Source: Bacteroidales bacterium
GTDB taxonomy: Bacteria > Bacteroidota > Bacteroidia > Bacteroidales > VadinHA17
Length of the DNA: 64,000 nucleotides
Assembly (NCBI GenBank): GCA_029210565.1
Contig: JARGFQ010000015.1
Location: forward strand, 1-64,000
Reading direction: 5' to 3'
Of this stretch, positions 1 through 8,382 are shown piece by piece. The notes below the pieces were generated by a model. It saw nothing but the letters and a program-made list of their open reading frames with translations. It searched no databases and was not told the DNA's origin. The translations under genes were made by a program, and so were the position numbers. Position 1 is the stretch's first letter. Every line of letters begins with the position of its first letter.

Positions 1-192
1 AAAAACAACCGATGTCTTCACCGTGTTATCCTTATTCGCCATCTGCTCGACGAGAAGATATGGCTTGAGAGTGTAGAAGCGGAGGCCGGTTTCGTCCTTC
101 AGTCCCACATCAGAGTAGATCTTAACGGTGGCACAGCCAGTCAGCAGAATGCCTGATACCGTTAATACTGCAAGAATTGTAAGCTTTTTCAT
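1..192 (-). CDS. Lipoprotein, C-terminus beyond window edge
   Basis: This is the first 64 codons of a gene that runs off the left edge. The product starts MKKLTILAVLTVSG and has a clear lipobox, LLTGC, with the acylated cysteine near residue 20, so it is an inner- or outer-membrane lipoprotein. The part that follows is polar and I recognise no domain. It lies 74 bp downstream of ugd on the same strand and could be the last visible gene of the polysaccharide operon or a separate unit. Function unknown. Confidence 0.6.
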   Translation of the reverse strand, partial: MKKLTILAVLTVSGILLTGCATVKIYSDVGLKDETGLRFYTLKPYLLVEQMANKDNTVKTSVVF

Positions 193-266
193 AATCAGTA
201 GTTATTGACAGACACTACTAATTTAGGAAAGAAAAAGATTCGGGTCAATACTCCGGGCAAAAAATT

Positions 267-1571
267 TCAGCCTATCTTCAGATAGGTGATACCCTCAAGG
301 TTGGTTTTGTCAAAGACGCCGCGGCCGTCGATGAGGAGTGGGGTTTTCATGAGTGAACGCACCTTCTGCCAGTCGGGCATGCGGTACTCCTTCCATTCGG
401 TGACATGAAAGAGAACATCGGCATCTTCGAGGGCGTTATAGATGTCAGAGGCATATTCAATTGTGTCACCCAGCCTGATACGTGCTTCATCCATGGCCAC
501 AGGATCATAGGCCTTTACGGTACATCCTGCCTCGAGGAGCTGGCTGATGAGGGTAAGCGACGGCGCCTCACGCATGTCGTCCGTACCGGGCTTGTAGCTC
601 AGGCCCCATATTGCCGCCCTTCTCCCTTTTATATCGCCTTTGTAAAAGTCCCTGAACTTTCCGAAGAGCACTTTTTTCTGCCTCTCATTGATGGCCTCAA
701 CTGACTCAAGCAATGTCAGCGGCGAGTCATGATCCTTGCCTGTCCTGATAAGAGCCTTTACATCCTTCGGGAAGCATGAGCCTCCGAAGCCCGCGCCGGG
801 ATAGAGGAACTTGCTGCCTATGCGGCTGTCGGTGCCGATACCCTTTCTGACCATGGTTGCATCGGCTCCCACCTTTTCGCAGAGGTTGGCAATCTCGTTC
901 ATGAAGCTGATGCGTGTTGCCAGCATGGCGTTGGCAGCATATTTGGTCATCTCGGCAGAGGGGATATCCATGAAGATGACCCTGAAGTTGCTCAGGAGCA
1001 TGGGGGCGTAGAGCCGTGTCATCAGCTCCTTTGCCTTCTCGCTCTCCACGCCGACAACTACACGATCAGGCTTCATGAAGTCGTCTATGGCAGCGCCCTC
1101 CTTAAGGAACTCGGGATTGGATGCCACATCAAATTCTATGTTTATGCCCCTCTTCTTGAGTTCGGTCTCTATTGCATTTTTGACAAGCCTTGAGGATCCG
1201 ACCGGAACGGTACTCTTTGTAACGACCAGAAGGTATTTTTGGAGGTTCTGCCCGATTTTTTTCGCCACGTTAATAACATAGCTGAGGTCGGCGCTGCCGT
1301 CCTCTTCAGGTGGTGTACCCACGGCGATGAAGAGCATCTCTACATCCTGAAGGCTTTCGGTCAGGTCAGTTGAGAAATGCAGCCTTCCTGCCTTAACGTT
1401 ACGGTGTACGAGGTCATCCAGTCCGGGTTCATAGATTGGGATTATGCCTTTGTTGAGGTTGTCGATCTTGTCTTTGTTGGTGTCGATGCACCATACCCTG
1501 GCGCCGAGTTCGGCGAAGCAGGCGCCAGAGACCAGACCGACGTAGCCGGTTCCTACTATGGATATATTCAT
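267..1571 (-). CDS. ugd: UDP-glucose 6-dehydrogenase (UDP-glucose/GDP-mannose dehydrogenase family)
   Basis: The enzyme oxidises UDP-glucose (or a related UDP-hexose) to the uronic acid with two NAD+, supplying acidic sugar for an extracellular polysaccharide. The 434-residue length is typical. The Rossmann loop GTGYVGL is at residues 7-13, the TKSTVPVG stretch near 118-125, NPEFLKEG near 152-159, and the catalytic cysteine in GFGGSCFPKD at residue 266. The C-terminal UDP-binding domain is complete. Family members also use UDP-ManNAc, and the adjacent UDP-GlcNAc 2-epimerase makes a UDP-ManNAcA route (a WecC-like role) a real alternative that sequence reading alone cannot settle. A heptad/hairpin repeat separates it from the epimerase gene upstream. 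Confidence 0.93.
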   Translation of the reverse strand: MNISIVGTGYVGLVSGACFAELGARVWCIDTNKDKIDNLNKGIIPIYEPGLDDLVHRNVKAGRLHFSTDLTESLQDVEMLFIAVGTPPEEDGSADLSYVINVAKKIGQNLQKYLLVVTKSTVPVGSSRLVKNAIETELKKRGINIEFDVASNPEFLKEGAAIDDFMKPDRVVVGVESEKAKELMTRLYAPMLLSNFRVIFMDIPSAEMTKYAANAMLATRISFMNEIANLCEKVGADATMVRKGIGTDSRIGSKFLYPGAGFGGSCFPKDVKALIRTGKDHDSPLTLLESVEAINERQKKVLFGKFRDFYKGDIKGRRAAIWGLSYKPGTDDMREAPSLTLISQLLEAGCTVKAYDPVAMDEARIRLGDTIEYASDIYNALEDADVLFHVTEWKEYRMPDWQKVRSLMKTPLLIDGRGVFDKTNLEGITYLKIG

Positions 1572-1577
1572 GTTCTT

Positions 1578-1691
1578 GGTCTAAAGGTCTAAGGTCTAAA
1601 GTCTGAAGGCCCCGATACACTTCGTTATCGGGGTTAAGTCTCCGCCATTGGCGAAGCCTCAATCTGATGTCCGAAGGTCTAAAGGTCAAAG
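1578..1691. repeat. Heptad repeat plus hairpin element, copy 1
   Basis: Degenerate 7-bp units of the GGTCTAA type occur at both ends (1578-1609 and 1668-1691). Between them lie a hairpin with 8-bp arms (CCCCGATA at 1610-1617, TATCGGGG at 1626-1633) and a second short CGCC/GGCG hairpin near 1644. It fills nearly all of the gap between ugd and the epimerase gene. Close relatives are at 2792-2884 and 16686-16851. Confidence 0.8.
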
Positions 1692-1694
1692 GAC

Positions 1695-2789
1695 TTATAG
1701 ACTTAATTTGGAAATTATTTCTATGATTCGTTCGGAGGTGTGGCCGTCCCAGAGAGGGGGAATGGAACCCTTCTTCCATTGGTCGGAGAGGAGTTTTTGC
1801 ATGGCGGGAGCTATGGCGTCAGGGTTGGTGCCAAGAAGCTCATTGGTACCCATGGTGACTGTCTCGGGGCGCTCGGTGCTATCGCGCAGGGTCATGCACG
1901 GAACCCCCATTACAGTGGTCTCTTCGGTGATGCCACCGGAGTCGGTTATCACCGCGAGGCTGCGTTCAACCAGGTAATTGAATTCAAGATAGCCGAGAGG
2001 ATCAGCCATGCTAACCGTCGATGAGAGGGATTCGCTGAATGAGTTGATGATCTTACGGGTCCGCGGGTGTACAGGAAATATTATCGGCAAGCCTTTGGAA
2101 CTGTTTATGATCTCATCAAGCAGCCATCTTAGATTTACCGGATCATCAACATTGTTCGGACGGTGAAGGGTGAGTACGATATAATTCCTGTCCTTCAGAT
2201 CCAGCTCATCCCACAGTGATGGTTTTCTGAATCGATTGCGGGCGAAGAGGAGGGTGTCGATCATTGTGTTACCCACAAAGAAGATACGGTCATTGCTGAC
2301 ACCGTTTCTTCTCAGATTGGCGTTGGCCGTCTCCGAAGTGGTAAAAAAGTAATCGGTTATGCTGTCGGTTACAATGCGATTGATCTCCTCGGGCATGGTC
2401 ATGTCATCAGAACGTATGCCTCCCTCAACATGAGCAACCTTTACCAACAGCTTCTTCGCGGCTATGGCGCAGGCCATGGTGGACGTCACATCGCCCACCA
2501 CTATGCAGAGGTCAGGCTTCTGCTGCATAAGGAGCTTCTCATAACCCGTCATGATCCCGGAGGTCTGCTCAGCCTGCGTGCCGCTGCCGATGTTCAGGTT
2601 GACATGCGGTTCCGGGATACCCAGCTCCTCAAAGAAGGAGCCGCTCATGTTGCGGTCATAGTGCTGACCGGTATGTACCAGGCGATACTTAATGGTGTTG
2701 CCCTGGTCCCCTCTTCTCTCAATCTCCCGGATAATCGGGGCAATCTTCATGAAGTTGGGGCGGGCGCCAACGATAAGGTCAAGAAACAT
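1695..2789 (-). CDS. wecB: UDP-N-acetylglucosamine 2-epimerase (non-hydrolysing)
   Basis: Interconverts UDP-GlcNAc and UDP-ManNAc in the cytoplasm for surface polysaccharide synthesis. At 364 residues it has the usual length. Signatures visible in order are GARPNFMK near the N-terminus, HTGQHYD, VVGDVTSTMA, HVEGGIRS followed by MPEEINR, GNTMIDTL and SGGITEET near the C-terminus, as in the GT-B-fold epimerase family. Together with the neighbouring dehydrogenase gene it could give UDP-ManNAc uronic acid. It is flanked on both sides by heptad/hairpin repeats and is read in the same direction as the Wza/Wzc genes. Confidence 0.93.
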   Translation of the reverse strand: MFLDLIVGARPNFMKIAPIIREIERRGDQGNTIKYRLVHTGQHYDRNMSGSFFEELGIPEPHVNLNIGSGTQAEQTSGIMTGYEKLLMQQKPDLCIVVGDVTSTMACAIAAKKLLVKVAHVEGGIRSDDMTMPEEINRIVTDSITDYFFTTSETANANLRRNGVSNDRIFFVGNTMIDTLLFARNRFRKPSLWDELDLKDRNYIVLTLHRPNNVDDPVNLRWLLDEIINSSKGLPIIFPVHPRTRKIINSFSESLSSTVSMADPLGYLEFNYLVERSLAVITDSGGITEETTVMGVPCMTLRDSTERPETVTMGTNELLGTNPDAIAPAMQKLLSDQWKKGSIPPLWDGHTSERIIEIISKLSL

Positions 2790-2791
2790 AA

Positions 2792-2884
2792 ATGGTCTGA
2801 AGGTCTAATGTCTGAAGGTCGCAATACACTTCGTTATCGGGATTGCGTCCCCGCCATTTGGCGGAGCATCAATCTTAAGGTCAG
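2792..2884. repeat. Heptad repeat plus hairpin element, copy 2
   Basis: GGTCTGA/GGTCTAA-type heptads lead into the same ATACACTTCGTTATCGGG hairpin seen at 1610-1633. A GC-rich hairpin (CCGCC ATTT GGCGG) follows, then a short trailing AGGTCAGG. It occupies the whole gap between the epimerase gene and the next gene upstream in transcription. Confidence 0.78.
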
Positions 2885-2885
2885 G

Positions 2886-3545
2886 CTATTTGCCGAATAC
2901 AAGTCCGAGTCTCATGTTGATGAAACTGTCGCGGATGCCTCCGTCAGGTATACGTCCGAAGAAGTTATAGTCATACTGTGTAAAGAGCCCGGCAGCAAAA
3001 GAGAGCTGAGTACCGCTTGTAAGAGGTATAGTGATCCCGAGTCCCGGGTTCATGAAATACCTGGCATTTTCACTGAAATCCTGGAAGTTAAGCAGAAACC
3101 CTCCATCGAACATCAGAAAGAATTTATTTTTCTGCTTTCCGATAAAATATCTTGCACCGCCTATCACCGGAATCATCCATCCGCTCTCCCGGTCCTCAAG
3201 GCCGAAGTCGTATAGCATGAATCCTGTTCCCCCGCCAAGAGCCAGTCCATTTCCAAACCTCCACCCGAAGACTGTTGTTATTCCTGCATAGTGATCCGAG
3301 AAGGGTGTATTCTTATACCCCAGGCCGAACCCGTACTGCCCCTCAGTAATGTTATAAAAGCCTCCTGTGATACCAGACATAGGGCGAGAGGATGTGGAGA
3401 AGAGCCTGTGAGTTCTCCAGAAGTCCTGTTTGTGCTGAAGGAACTGTACCTTTTCGAGGTGCCAGCAGCGCTCGGTTACTACTTGTGCACCGGCATAAGA
3501 TGCCGTAATTATAAGCGCAATAAGAACAGTGTAAAGTCTTTTCAT
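2886..3545 (-). CDS. Predicted small outer-membrane beta-barrel protein
   Basis: A 219-residue protein with a signal peptide (MKRLYTVLIALIITASYAGAQ). The body is rich in Gly, Phe and Tyr with alternating hydrophobic stretches (GGFYNITEGQYGFGLGYKN, GLALGGGTGFMLYDFG), and it ends in a hydrophobic segment with phenylalanine (LGLVFGK). This pattern suits an 8-stranded outer-membrane barrel of the OmpA/OmpW size class, but I recognise no named family. It belongs to the polysaccharide run and resembles in type the 183-residue protein at 4969-5520. Confidence 0.6.
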   Translation of the reverse strand: MKRLYTVLIALIITASYAGAQVVTERCWHLEKVQFLQHKQDFWRTHRLFSTSSRPMSGITGGFYNITEGQYGFGLGYKNTPFSDHYAGITTVFGWRFGNGLALGGGTGFMLYDFGLEDRESGWMIPVIGGARYFIGKQKNKFFLMFDGGFLLNFQDFSENARYFMNPGLGITIPLTSGTQLSFAAGLFTQYDYNFFGRIPDGGIRDSFINMRLGLVFGK

Positions 3546-3766
3546 GATGGTCCTTTTAATGATGGTAAATGACTTTGGGGTCTAATGTACGAAATATTAT
3601 TTAGTTGTTTATTTAGGGACGAGTTAAATTAGTGTCGAACGTTTGATACTGACTTTGCGTAACCAGGGAGTAGGGAGTAGGCAATAGGCCGCCTTCGCCA
3701 CATCCTCCGTTAAAACTACGGATGTCAAAGAAGGCTTCGGCGGCTAAAAGCAGAAGGCAGTAGTGG
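3546..3766. repeat. Gap with GGGAGTA heptads flanking a large imperfect hairpin
   Basis: Positions 3664-3688 carry GGGAGTA, GGGAGTA, GGCAATA units, and 3750-3765 carries GCAGAAGGCAGTAGTGG. Between them is an interrupted dyad that begins CCGCCTTCGCC and ends GGCTTCGGCGG, with an inner CATCCTCCGTT/AACTACGGATG stem. This is the same design as the GGTCTAA elements with different heptads. No gene is seen in this gap. Confidence 0.7.
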
Positions 3767-4972
3767 TTATGTTATATAATTATCAATAACGTGTTTAGCG
3801 AAGGGGAAGGCACAGGTGAAGGCGGGGGAGACGGCGTTCAAAACGTGTGTTGAATTTTTGTCGCCCTCTATTATGAAATCCATGACCAGCTCGTCGGTGG
3901 TGATGTCAAGCAGCTGTGCGCGGATGCCTGGCTTACCCCAATCTGTAAAGCCCCTGGCATCAAGCTCGTGGACCATGGATGCGGCCAGCGAGGTGAAATA
4001 CCTGCGATTGTATTTTTTTATTTCATCTATTGCCAGGCTGCGGAATCCGAAGGAGTTCTTTATAAAAAGCTTTGCCTCCCTGCTCAGTATAACAGCCATT
4101 TCGCCGGCCTTGAAGTTTGCTGTGCCGTCGTAATTCTCGCGCCAGAAGGCGGGCATGGATGTCGGGCCGATCTTAACATGTCCATCGACCGTAACCGTGT
4201 AATGTACACCCAGGAAGGGATTTTTCAGGTTTGGAACCGGATAGACGTTTGTTCGGACAGGATTCCTGGTTCCGGTGTATTTTAGATAGATGCCCTTGAA
4301 AGGAATGATCGTATATTTCCTTGAAAATCCGAAATCTTTTGCCACCCTGTCGGCATACAGACCGGCGGCATTGATTAGTTTGGTTGCCTCAAGGATATTT
4401 CCCCGGGTTGTCTTTATTTTATTGCCATCCAGCCTGACGGCGTACCCTTCGCCGAAAAATTGTCTGACGCCTTTCTGTTCAAGCTCACTTTTGATAGCCA
4501 GATTTACCTCTTCCGGGTCAACGGTAGCTGTTGTAGGCGACCAAAGAGCTTGTTTGAAGGTCTTTACATTTGGGTCTATCTCTGCCAGCTCCTTCTCGTC
4601 TATGATATTAACCTCAACACCGTTGGTTTTTCCTCGTTTTTCAAGTTCAAACAGGCCCGGAAGTTCATCTTCATTTTTTGCCACAACAACCTTTTTAGTT
4701 TCATTGATCTTCAATTTGTTGTTGTAGCAGTATTCGCGCATCAGCCGGTTGCCGTCGCATGTAAATCTTGCCTTCAGGGAGTCTGCCGTATAGTAGAATC
4801 CCGCATGGAGTACCCCGCTGTTACGGCCGCTACTGTGGCGGGCAACATCGTGTTCTTTTTCAAGTATGGCAATCTTCGACCCGGGGAAACGCACAATCAG
4901 CTCGCGTGCAATGGAAAGGCCGATAATTCCGGCTCCGATTACCAGGTAGTCAAAACTCTCTTTTACCATCAT
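3767..4972 (-). CDS. lhgO: L-2-hydroxyglutarate oxidase/dehydrogenase (LhgO family)
   Basis: An FAD-dependent oxidoreductase of the DAO fold, predicted to oxidise L-2-hydroxyglutarate to 2-oxoglutarate and pass electrons to the membrane quinone pool. The dinucleotide-binding loop VIGAGIIGLSIAREL is at residues 11-25. The family stretch HSSGRNSGVLHAGFYY follows near residue 45, and the fold runs to the C-terminus (401 residues, usual length). Its start codon overlaps the stop of the upstream barrel-protein gene by 4 bp, so the two are translationally coupled. A metabolite-repair enzyme inside a polysaccharide operon is unexpected, and its benefit there is unclear. Confidence 0.85.
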   Translation of the reverse strand: MMVKESFDYLVIGAGIIGLSIARELIVRFPGSKIAILEKEHDVARHSSGRNSGVLHAGFYYTADSLKARFTCDGNRLMREYCYNNKLKINETKKVVVAKNEDELPGLFELEKRGKTNGVEVNIIDEKELAEIDPNVKTFKQALWSPTTATVDPEEVNLAIKSELEQKGVRQFFGEGYAVRLDGNKIKTTRGNILEATKLINAAGLYADRVAKDFGFSRKYTIIPFKGIYLKYTGTRNPVRTNVYPVPNLKNPFLGVHYTVTVDGHVKIGPTSMPAFWRENYDGTANFKAGEMAVILSREAKLFIKNSFGFRSLAIDEIKKYNRRYFTSLAASMVHELDARGFTDWGKPGIRAQLLDITTDELVMDFIIEGDKNSTHVLNAVSPAFTCAFPFAKHVIDNYIT

Positions 4973-5520
4973 GGATTCTGCTTGCCTTTAAGTTCGAGGC
5001 CGAGCTTGAAGTTGATGAATGATTTGCGGGCCTGGGGTCCACCGGTGGTGACCATCAGCCCTGTTGAAAAGGAAACCCCGGTCCTGTTTGCGGCAACATA
5101 TTTAATTCCAACAGAAGGATTTATGAATATCCGAGTATCATTAAGATTTGTAAAATCGAGCATAATCCCTCCTGCTCCGGCAAGAAATGGAACAACATCC
5201 TGCGCATTCAGGCTTAACCGCATATCAATAAAGATCGGGAACAGGGCCCCTTCCTCATGGCTGTGGACCCCCACACCGGCACCGACTTTGATGTTGCGCG
5301 AAAACTGGTATCCGGCTAAGGCTGTGATACCGTAATAATATTTTGATAATTCTGATTCCGTATCGCCAAGACCAATAGCTCCTGTCAGCTCAGTTATGTA
5401 AACATATCCAGGACGCCAGTCGTAATTGACCTTAGGGGTCTTCGCAATACGCTGATCAGGCTGGGCTAGCAGTGTAGTCATTGAGATGGCAAGCAGAACA
5501 AGAGTAAGTTTTGTTCTCAT
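4969..5520 (-). CDS. Predicted small outer-membrane protein coupled to lhgO
   Basis: A 183-residue protein with a signal peptide (MRTKLTLVLLAISMTTLLAQ) and a Gly/aromatic alternating body (YYGITALAGYQFSRN, IKVGAGVGVHSHEEG) typical of small outer-membrane beta barrels. No named family is recognised. It is similar in style to the 219-residue protein at 2886-3545, and the two could be distant paralogues. The stop overlaps the lhgO start, and a GGTCTAA heptad tract lies directly upstream. Confidence 0.55.
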   Translation of the reverse strand: MRTKLTLVLLAISMTTLLAQPDQRIAKTPKVNYDWRPGYVYITELTGAIGLGDTESELSKYYYGITALAGYQFSRNIKVGAGVGVHSHEEGALFPIFIDMRLSLNAQDVVPFLAGAGGIMLDFTNLNDTRIFINPSVGIKYVAANRTGVSFSTGLMVTTGGPQARKSFINFKLGLELKGKQNP

Positions 5521-5528
5521 TAATGTGC

Positions 5529-5567
5529 TTTTGGTCTAAAGGTCCAAAGGTCTAATGTCTAAAGGTC
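5529..5567. repeat. GGTCTAA heptad tract without hairpin
   Basis: Five degenerate 7-8 bp units (GGTCTAA, AGGTCCA, AAGGTCTAA, TGTCTAA, AGGTCAG) fill the gap between the first Wzc-like gene and the small outer-membrane protein gene. It is the short form of the element seen at 1578-1691. Confidence 0.7.
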
Positions 5568-8007
5568 AGTCGTTGGTATAGTATCCTGATGACTTGCCAC
5601 TGCCTTTGGTGTAGTAGTTTCCGGGGTCGTAGTAACGATGGCCGTAGCCAAGCGAGTAGCCATAGCGCAACCCGTAACCGTAATAGCCGGATGCGGATAT
5701 GTCATTCACAAGAATTGAAACGTTTGACATCTCGCCCTTACGATAGATCTCATCAAGGAGCTGCACCGAACCTCGGGTGGTGTATCGCTGGCGCACCACA
5801 AAGAGAGTGACGTTTGCCAGCTGGCTGAGAAGAAGGGCATCCGTAACAATGCCCACAGGGGGTGTGTCAATGATGACAGCGTCAAACTGGGTTCTTGCCT
5901 GGGCGATGAACTCTGCCATCTTTGGAGAACCAATAAGCTCTGCGGGATTAGGAGGCACCGGTCCGGAGGGGGCGAACCAGAGGCTGTCAATCTCTGTTGG
6001 CACTATCACCTCTTCAAATGTGGCGCTGCCACTGAGGTACTGGCTCATGCCGTGGCCGTTGCCTGCCTTAAGGATAGCATGCACCCGGGGCTTGCGCAAA
6101 TCGAGTCCTACTATCAGAACCTTTTTGTTCATCATTGAGATGATGGTTGCGAGGTTGACGGAGACAAATGTTTTTCCCTCACCGCTGACAGGGGAACTCA
6201 CAACGATGACCGGGCATTTTGTCTGTCCGGTATAGAATGCCAGCGATGTGCGCACCGCCCTAAAGCTCTCGGCCAGTGTGCTGCCCGGCTTCTCTGCAAC
6301 AGGGTCTTCAACATGATAGTCGGAATGGCTTATATAGCCTATTATCGGCGCCTTTGTCAACCGCTCTATATCATGCCTGCCAATGATCTTGTTATTCATC
6401 AGGTCGAAGATGATTATCAATGCCATGGGTACGAGCAGTCCGAGCAACAACGCAATGAGATAATTCTTGCTCTCCATAGGTTTTACCCGTACACTATTTT
6501 GGACCAGCGCCTCGTCGATGATTCTGTTGTCTGTGATCTGTGAAGCCTTTGCAATGCCTGCCTCGGCGCGTCGTTCAAGAAGGTACGTATAGACTGAATT
6601 ATTCAGGTCAAACTTTCGCTGTATCCCAATCAACCTTCTCTCAGTTCCGGGAAGCCTGTTTAGTTCCTTCTCAACGCCTGCAATACGATCGTCAACATTC
6701 TTTATTGAAAGCTTCAGCTGATTGATGGCGCTTGTTACGTTTTCTTTCAGTGCAGCGCGGGCATCATCCATCTGCTGGTCAAGAAGCTGCACCTGCGGCA
6801 GGTCCTCCCTCACGGTGAAGGCCATCTGCTTCTTCTGCTGCTGCAATGTGGCAAATTCGCCAACAAGTCCCACCAGGACGGGATCGGTCACTCCCATAAT
6901 ACTCGGTGAGATCAGGCTTTCACTGTCGTCCCTGGCATCAAGATACTCGAGCAGGTATTCATAATACTGCATCCGCATACCCAGCGCGTTCTTCTCAGTC
7001 TCAAACTTCTCCAGCCTCTGCAATACCAGGGTTCCCTCAAGAGTAAGGTCAACAAAGCGGTTATTCAGCCTGAAGTCTTCCATACTGTTCTCGGCAAGTC
7101 GAAGCGAGTCGGAGATCAGTCCCAGTTGTGCCTCGATGAAGTTTATCGTGTTATCTGCCGCCCGGCTCTTCCATTCCATCCCCTGCAGGATGTACATGTT
7201 CATCAGCTTGTTCAGGTAGTCTGCCCCCTGCTGCGGTGAATAGCCCTCAAAAGAGAGAGTGAATACGCTGGCATAATCCTCTACAGCCTCTACCCTCAGG
7301 TTTGAACGGTAGATGTTTGCCAGGGTGCCAGGTGAATCAAAGCGTACCAGCCACCGTCCGGCACCGGAGAGCGTTTTGGTGCTGTCGCGAGGCTCAACTG
7401 TAAAATTGAACCCGGCCTGGACAAAGGGCTCACCGGGTTGATACTCACGATCCGGGTCCGGTTCTGTAAAACCCGACGCTACCTTGCGGCTGCCTTTCCA
7501 TATCTCCAGTGCCTCATCATCGATCTCCACCCTGAATGATCCGGAGCCGTTGAACCTGAAGGTCATGGGGACCCCCACCGGCTGATCTTCGGAAAGCTTC
7601 TGCACAATGAACGGCGATGTCATGTAGGTTCGCTGACCCTGGATGCCGTTGCGCTGTGCGGGGATGTATGCTATATGCGTCTCCGGAAGGTCTTCTATCA
7701 CCCGGTAGTTGAGGGTATATGACTTGATGATCGCCACCTCATCCTCAAGGTTGGGGTAGGGATTGTATGCATTCCCCGCAAAGATCTGCTCCATGTTGGC
7801 AATGGCGCCAGAGGTCTGCTGCTCCTTGATCATCAGGGTGCTCTTCACGTTGTATACGCGCTGCGAGTACCTGTTGAAGACATAGGCAACGGCCAGGGCG
7901 AGGAATAGCGCCGCGGCTATCCAGAGCCAGTTGCTGATGAAGAGGCTTACGTAGCGCATCAAATCTATATCATCTGATGGTGGTACAGGCTTTTTTTGTG
8001 TTTCCAT
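5566..8007 (-). CDS. Wzc-like polysaccharide co-polymerase/tyrosine autokinase, paralogue 1
   Basis: An inner-membrane protein that should set chain length and drive export of an extracellular polysaccharide with the Wza-like channel. It has 813 residues: a Wzz domain with the first membrane helix near residues 24-44, a long periplasmic coiled-coil region, and a second helix near 515-535. The cytoplasmic BY-kinase domain has Walker A SGEGKT (608-613), Walker A' LIVGLDLRKP (631-640) and Walker B VIIDTPP (711-717). The last 40 residues form a tyrosine-rich tail (YYGYGLRYGYSLGYG and more), the usual autophosphorylation cluster. It is closely related to the next gene upstream. It has its own promoter box about 290 bp before the start. 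Confidence 0.92.
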   Translation of the reverse strand: METQKKPVPPSDDIDLMRYVSLFISNWLWIAAALFLALAVAYVFNRYSQRVYNVKSTLMIKEQQTSGAIANMEQIFAGNAYNPYPNLEDEVAIIKSYTLNYRVIEDLPETHIAYIPAQRNGIQGQRTYMTSPFIVQKLSEDQPVGVPMTFRFNGSGSFRVEIDDEALEIWKGSRKVASGFTEPDPDREYQPGEPFVQAGFNFTVEPRDSTKTLSGAGRWLVRFDSPGTLANIYRSNLRVEAVEDYASVFTLSFEGYSPQQGADYLNKLMNMYILQGMEWKSRAADNTINFIEAQLGLISDSLRLAENSMEDFRLNNRFVDLTLEGTLVLQRLEKFETEKNALGMRMQYYEYLLEYLDARDDSESLISPSIMGVTDPVLVGLVGEFATLQQQKKQMAFTVREDLPQVQLLDQQMDDARAALKENVTSAINQLKLSIKNVDDRIAGVEKELNRLPGTERRLIGIQRKFDLNNSVYTYLLERRAEAGIAKASQITDNRIIDEALVQNSVRVKPMESKNYLIALLLGLLVPMALIIIFDLMNNKIIGRHDIERLTKAPIIGYISHSDYHVEDPVAEKPGSTLAESFRAVRTSLAFYTGQTKCPVIVVSSPVSGEGKTFVSVNLATIISMMNKKVLIVGLDLRKPRVHAILKAGNGHGMSQYLSGSATFEEVIVPTEIDSLWFAPSGPVPPNPAELIGSPKMAEFIAQARTQFDAVIIDTPPVGIVTDALLLSQLANVTLFVVRQRYTTRGSVQLLDEIYRKGEMSNVSILVNDISASGYYGYGLRYGYSLGYGHRYYDPGNYYTKGSGKSSGYYTND

Positions 8008-8382
8008 GTTGATTAGGCAGTAGGCCTTGGTAAAGGTTAAAGGATAAAGGATAAAGGATAAAGTGCTGGTCAGGAAAATGGCAATAGTGAGATTTGAGTA
8101 TATTTTTTGCTCCTGGCTGGGGGCCAGTTATCCTGGTTTTTGATAATCCTCCGGTTGGTCAGTCACATCGTGTTGAGTGCCTAACAAGCTTGAGATCAGT
8201 ATAATAAATTGCGAGCCGGGTTTGTTTCTTCGGCTCTTATTCTATTTCAATCCTTCCCCAAGTTTTTCGGACTTCCGCCAGACGCGGATTGCGACGTGCA
8301 AATATAAGTAAAAAGGTTAAAGGATAAAGGTTAAAGGTTAAAGTTTGCCTTGTCGCTACGCTCTGGTTTGCCGTAAAATTCA
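8008..8382. other. 375-bp gap: internal promoter, long leader and two AAAGGTT heptad tracts
   Basis: This region between the two Wzc-like genes holds no gene. A minus-strand -7 box (TATATTTG) lies at 8299-8306. Transcription from it would give a leader of nearly 290 nt before the start at 8007. Heptads of the type AAAGGTT/AAAGGAT occur at 8030-8066 and 8312-8344, bracketing the leader. A GCAGTAGGC piece of the other heptad family lies at 8014-8025. No known riboswitch is recognised. Confidence 0.6.
8299..8306 (-). promoter_or_regulatory. Promoter -7 box for Wzc paralogue 1
   Basis: Reads TATATTTG on the minus strand, a full match to the Bacteroidota -7 consensus TAnnTTTG. It would let the downstream part of the operon be transcribed apart from the antiterminator-headed part. 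Confidence 0.55.
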
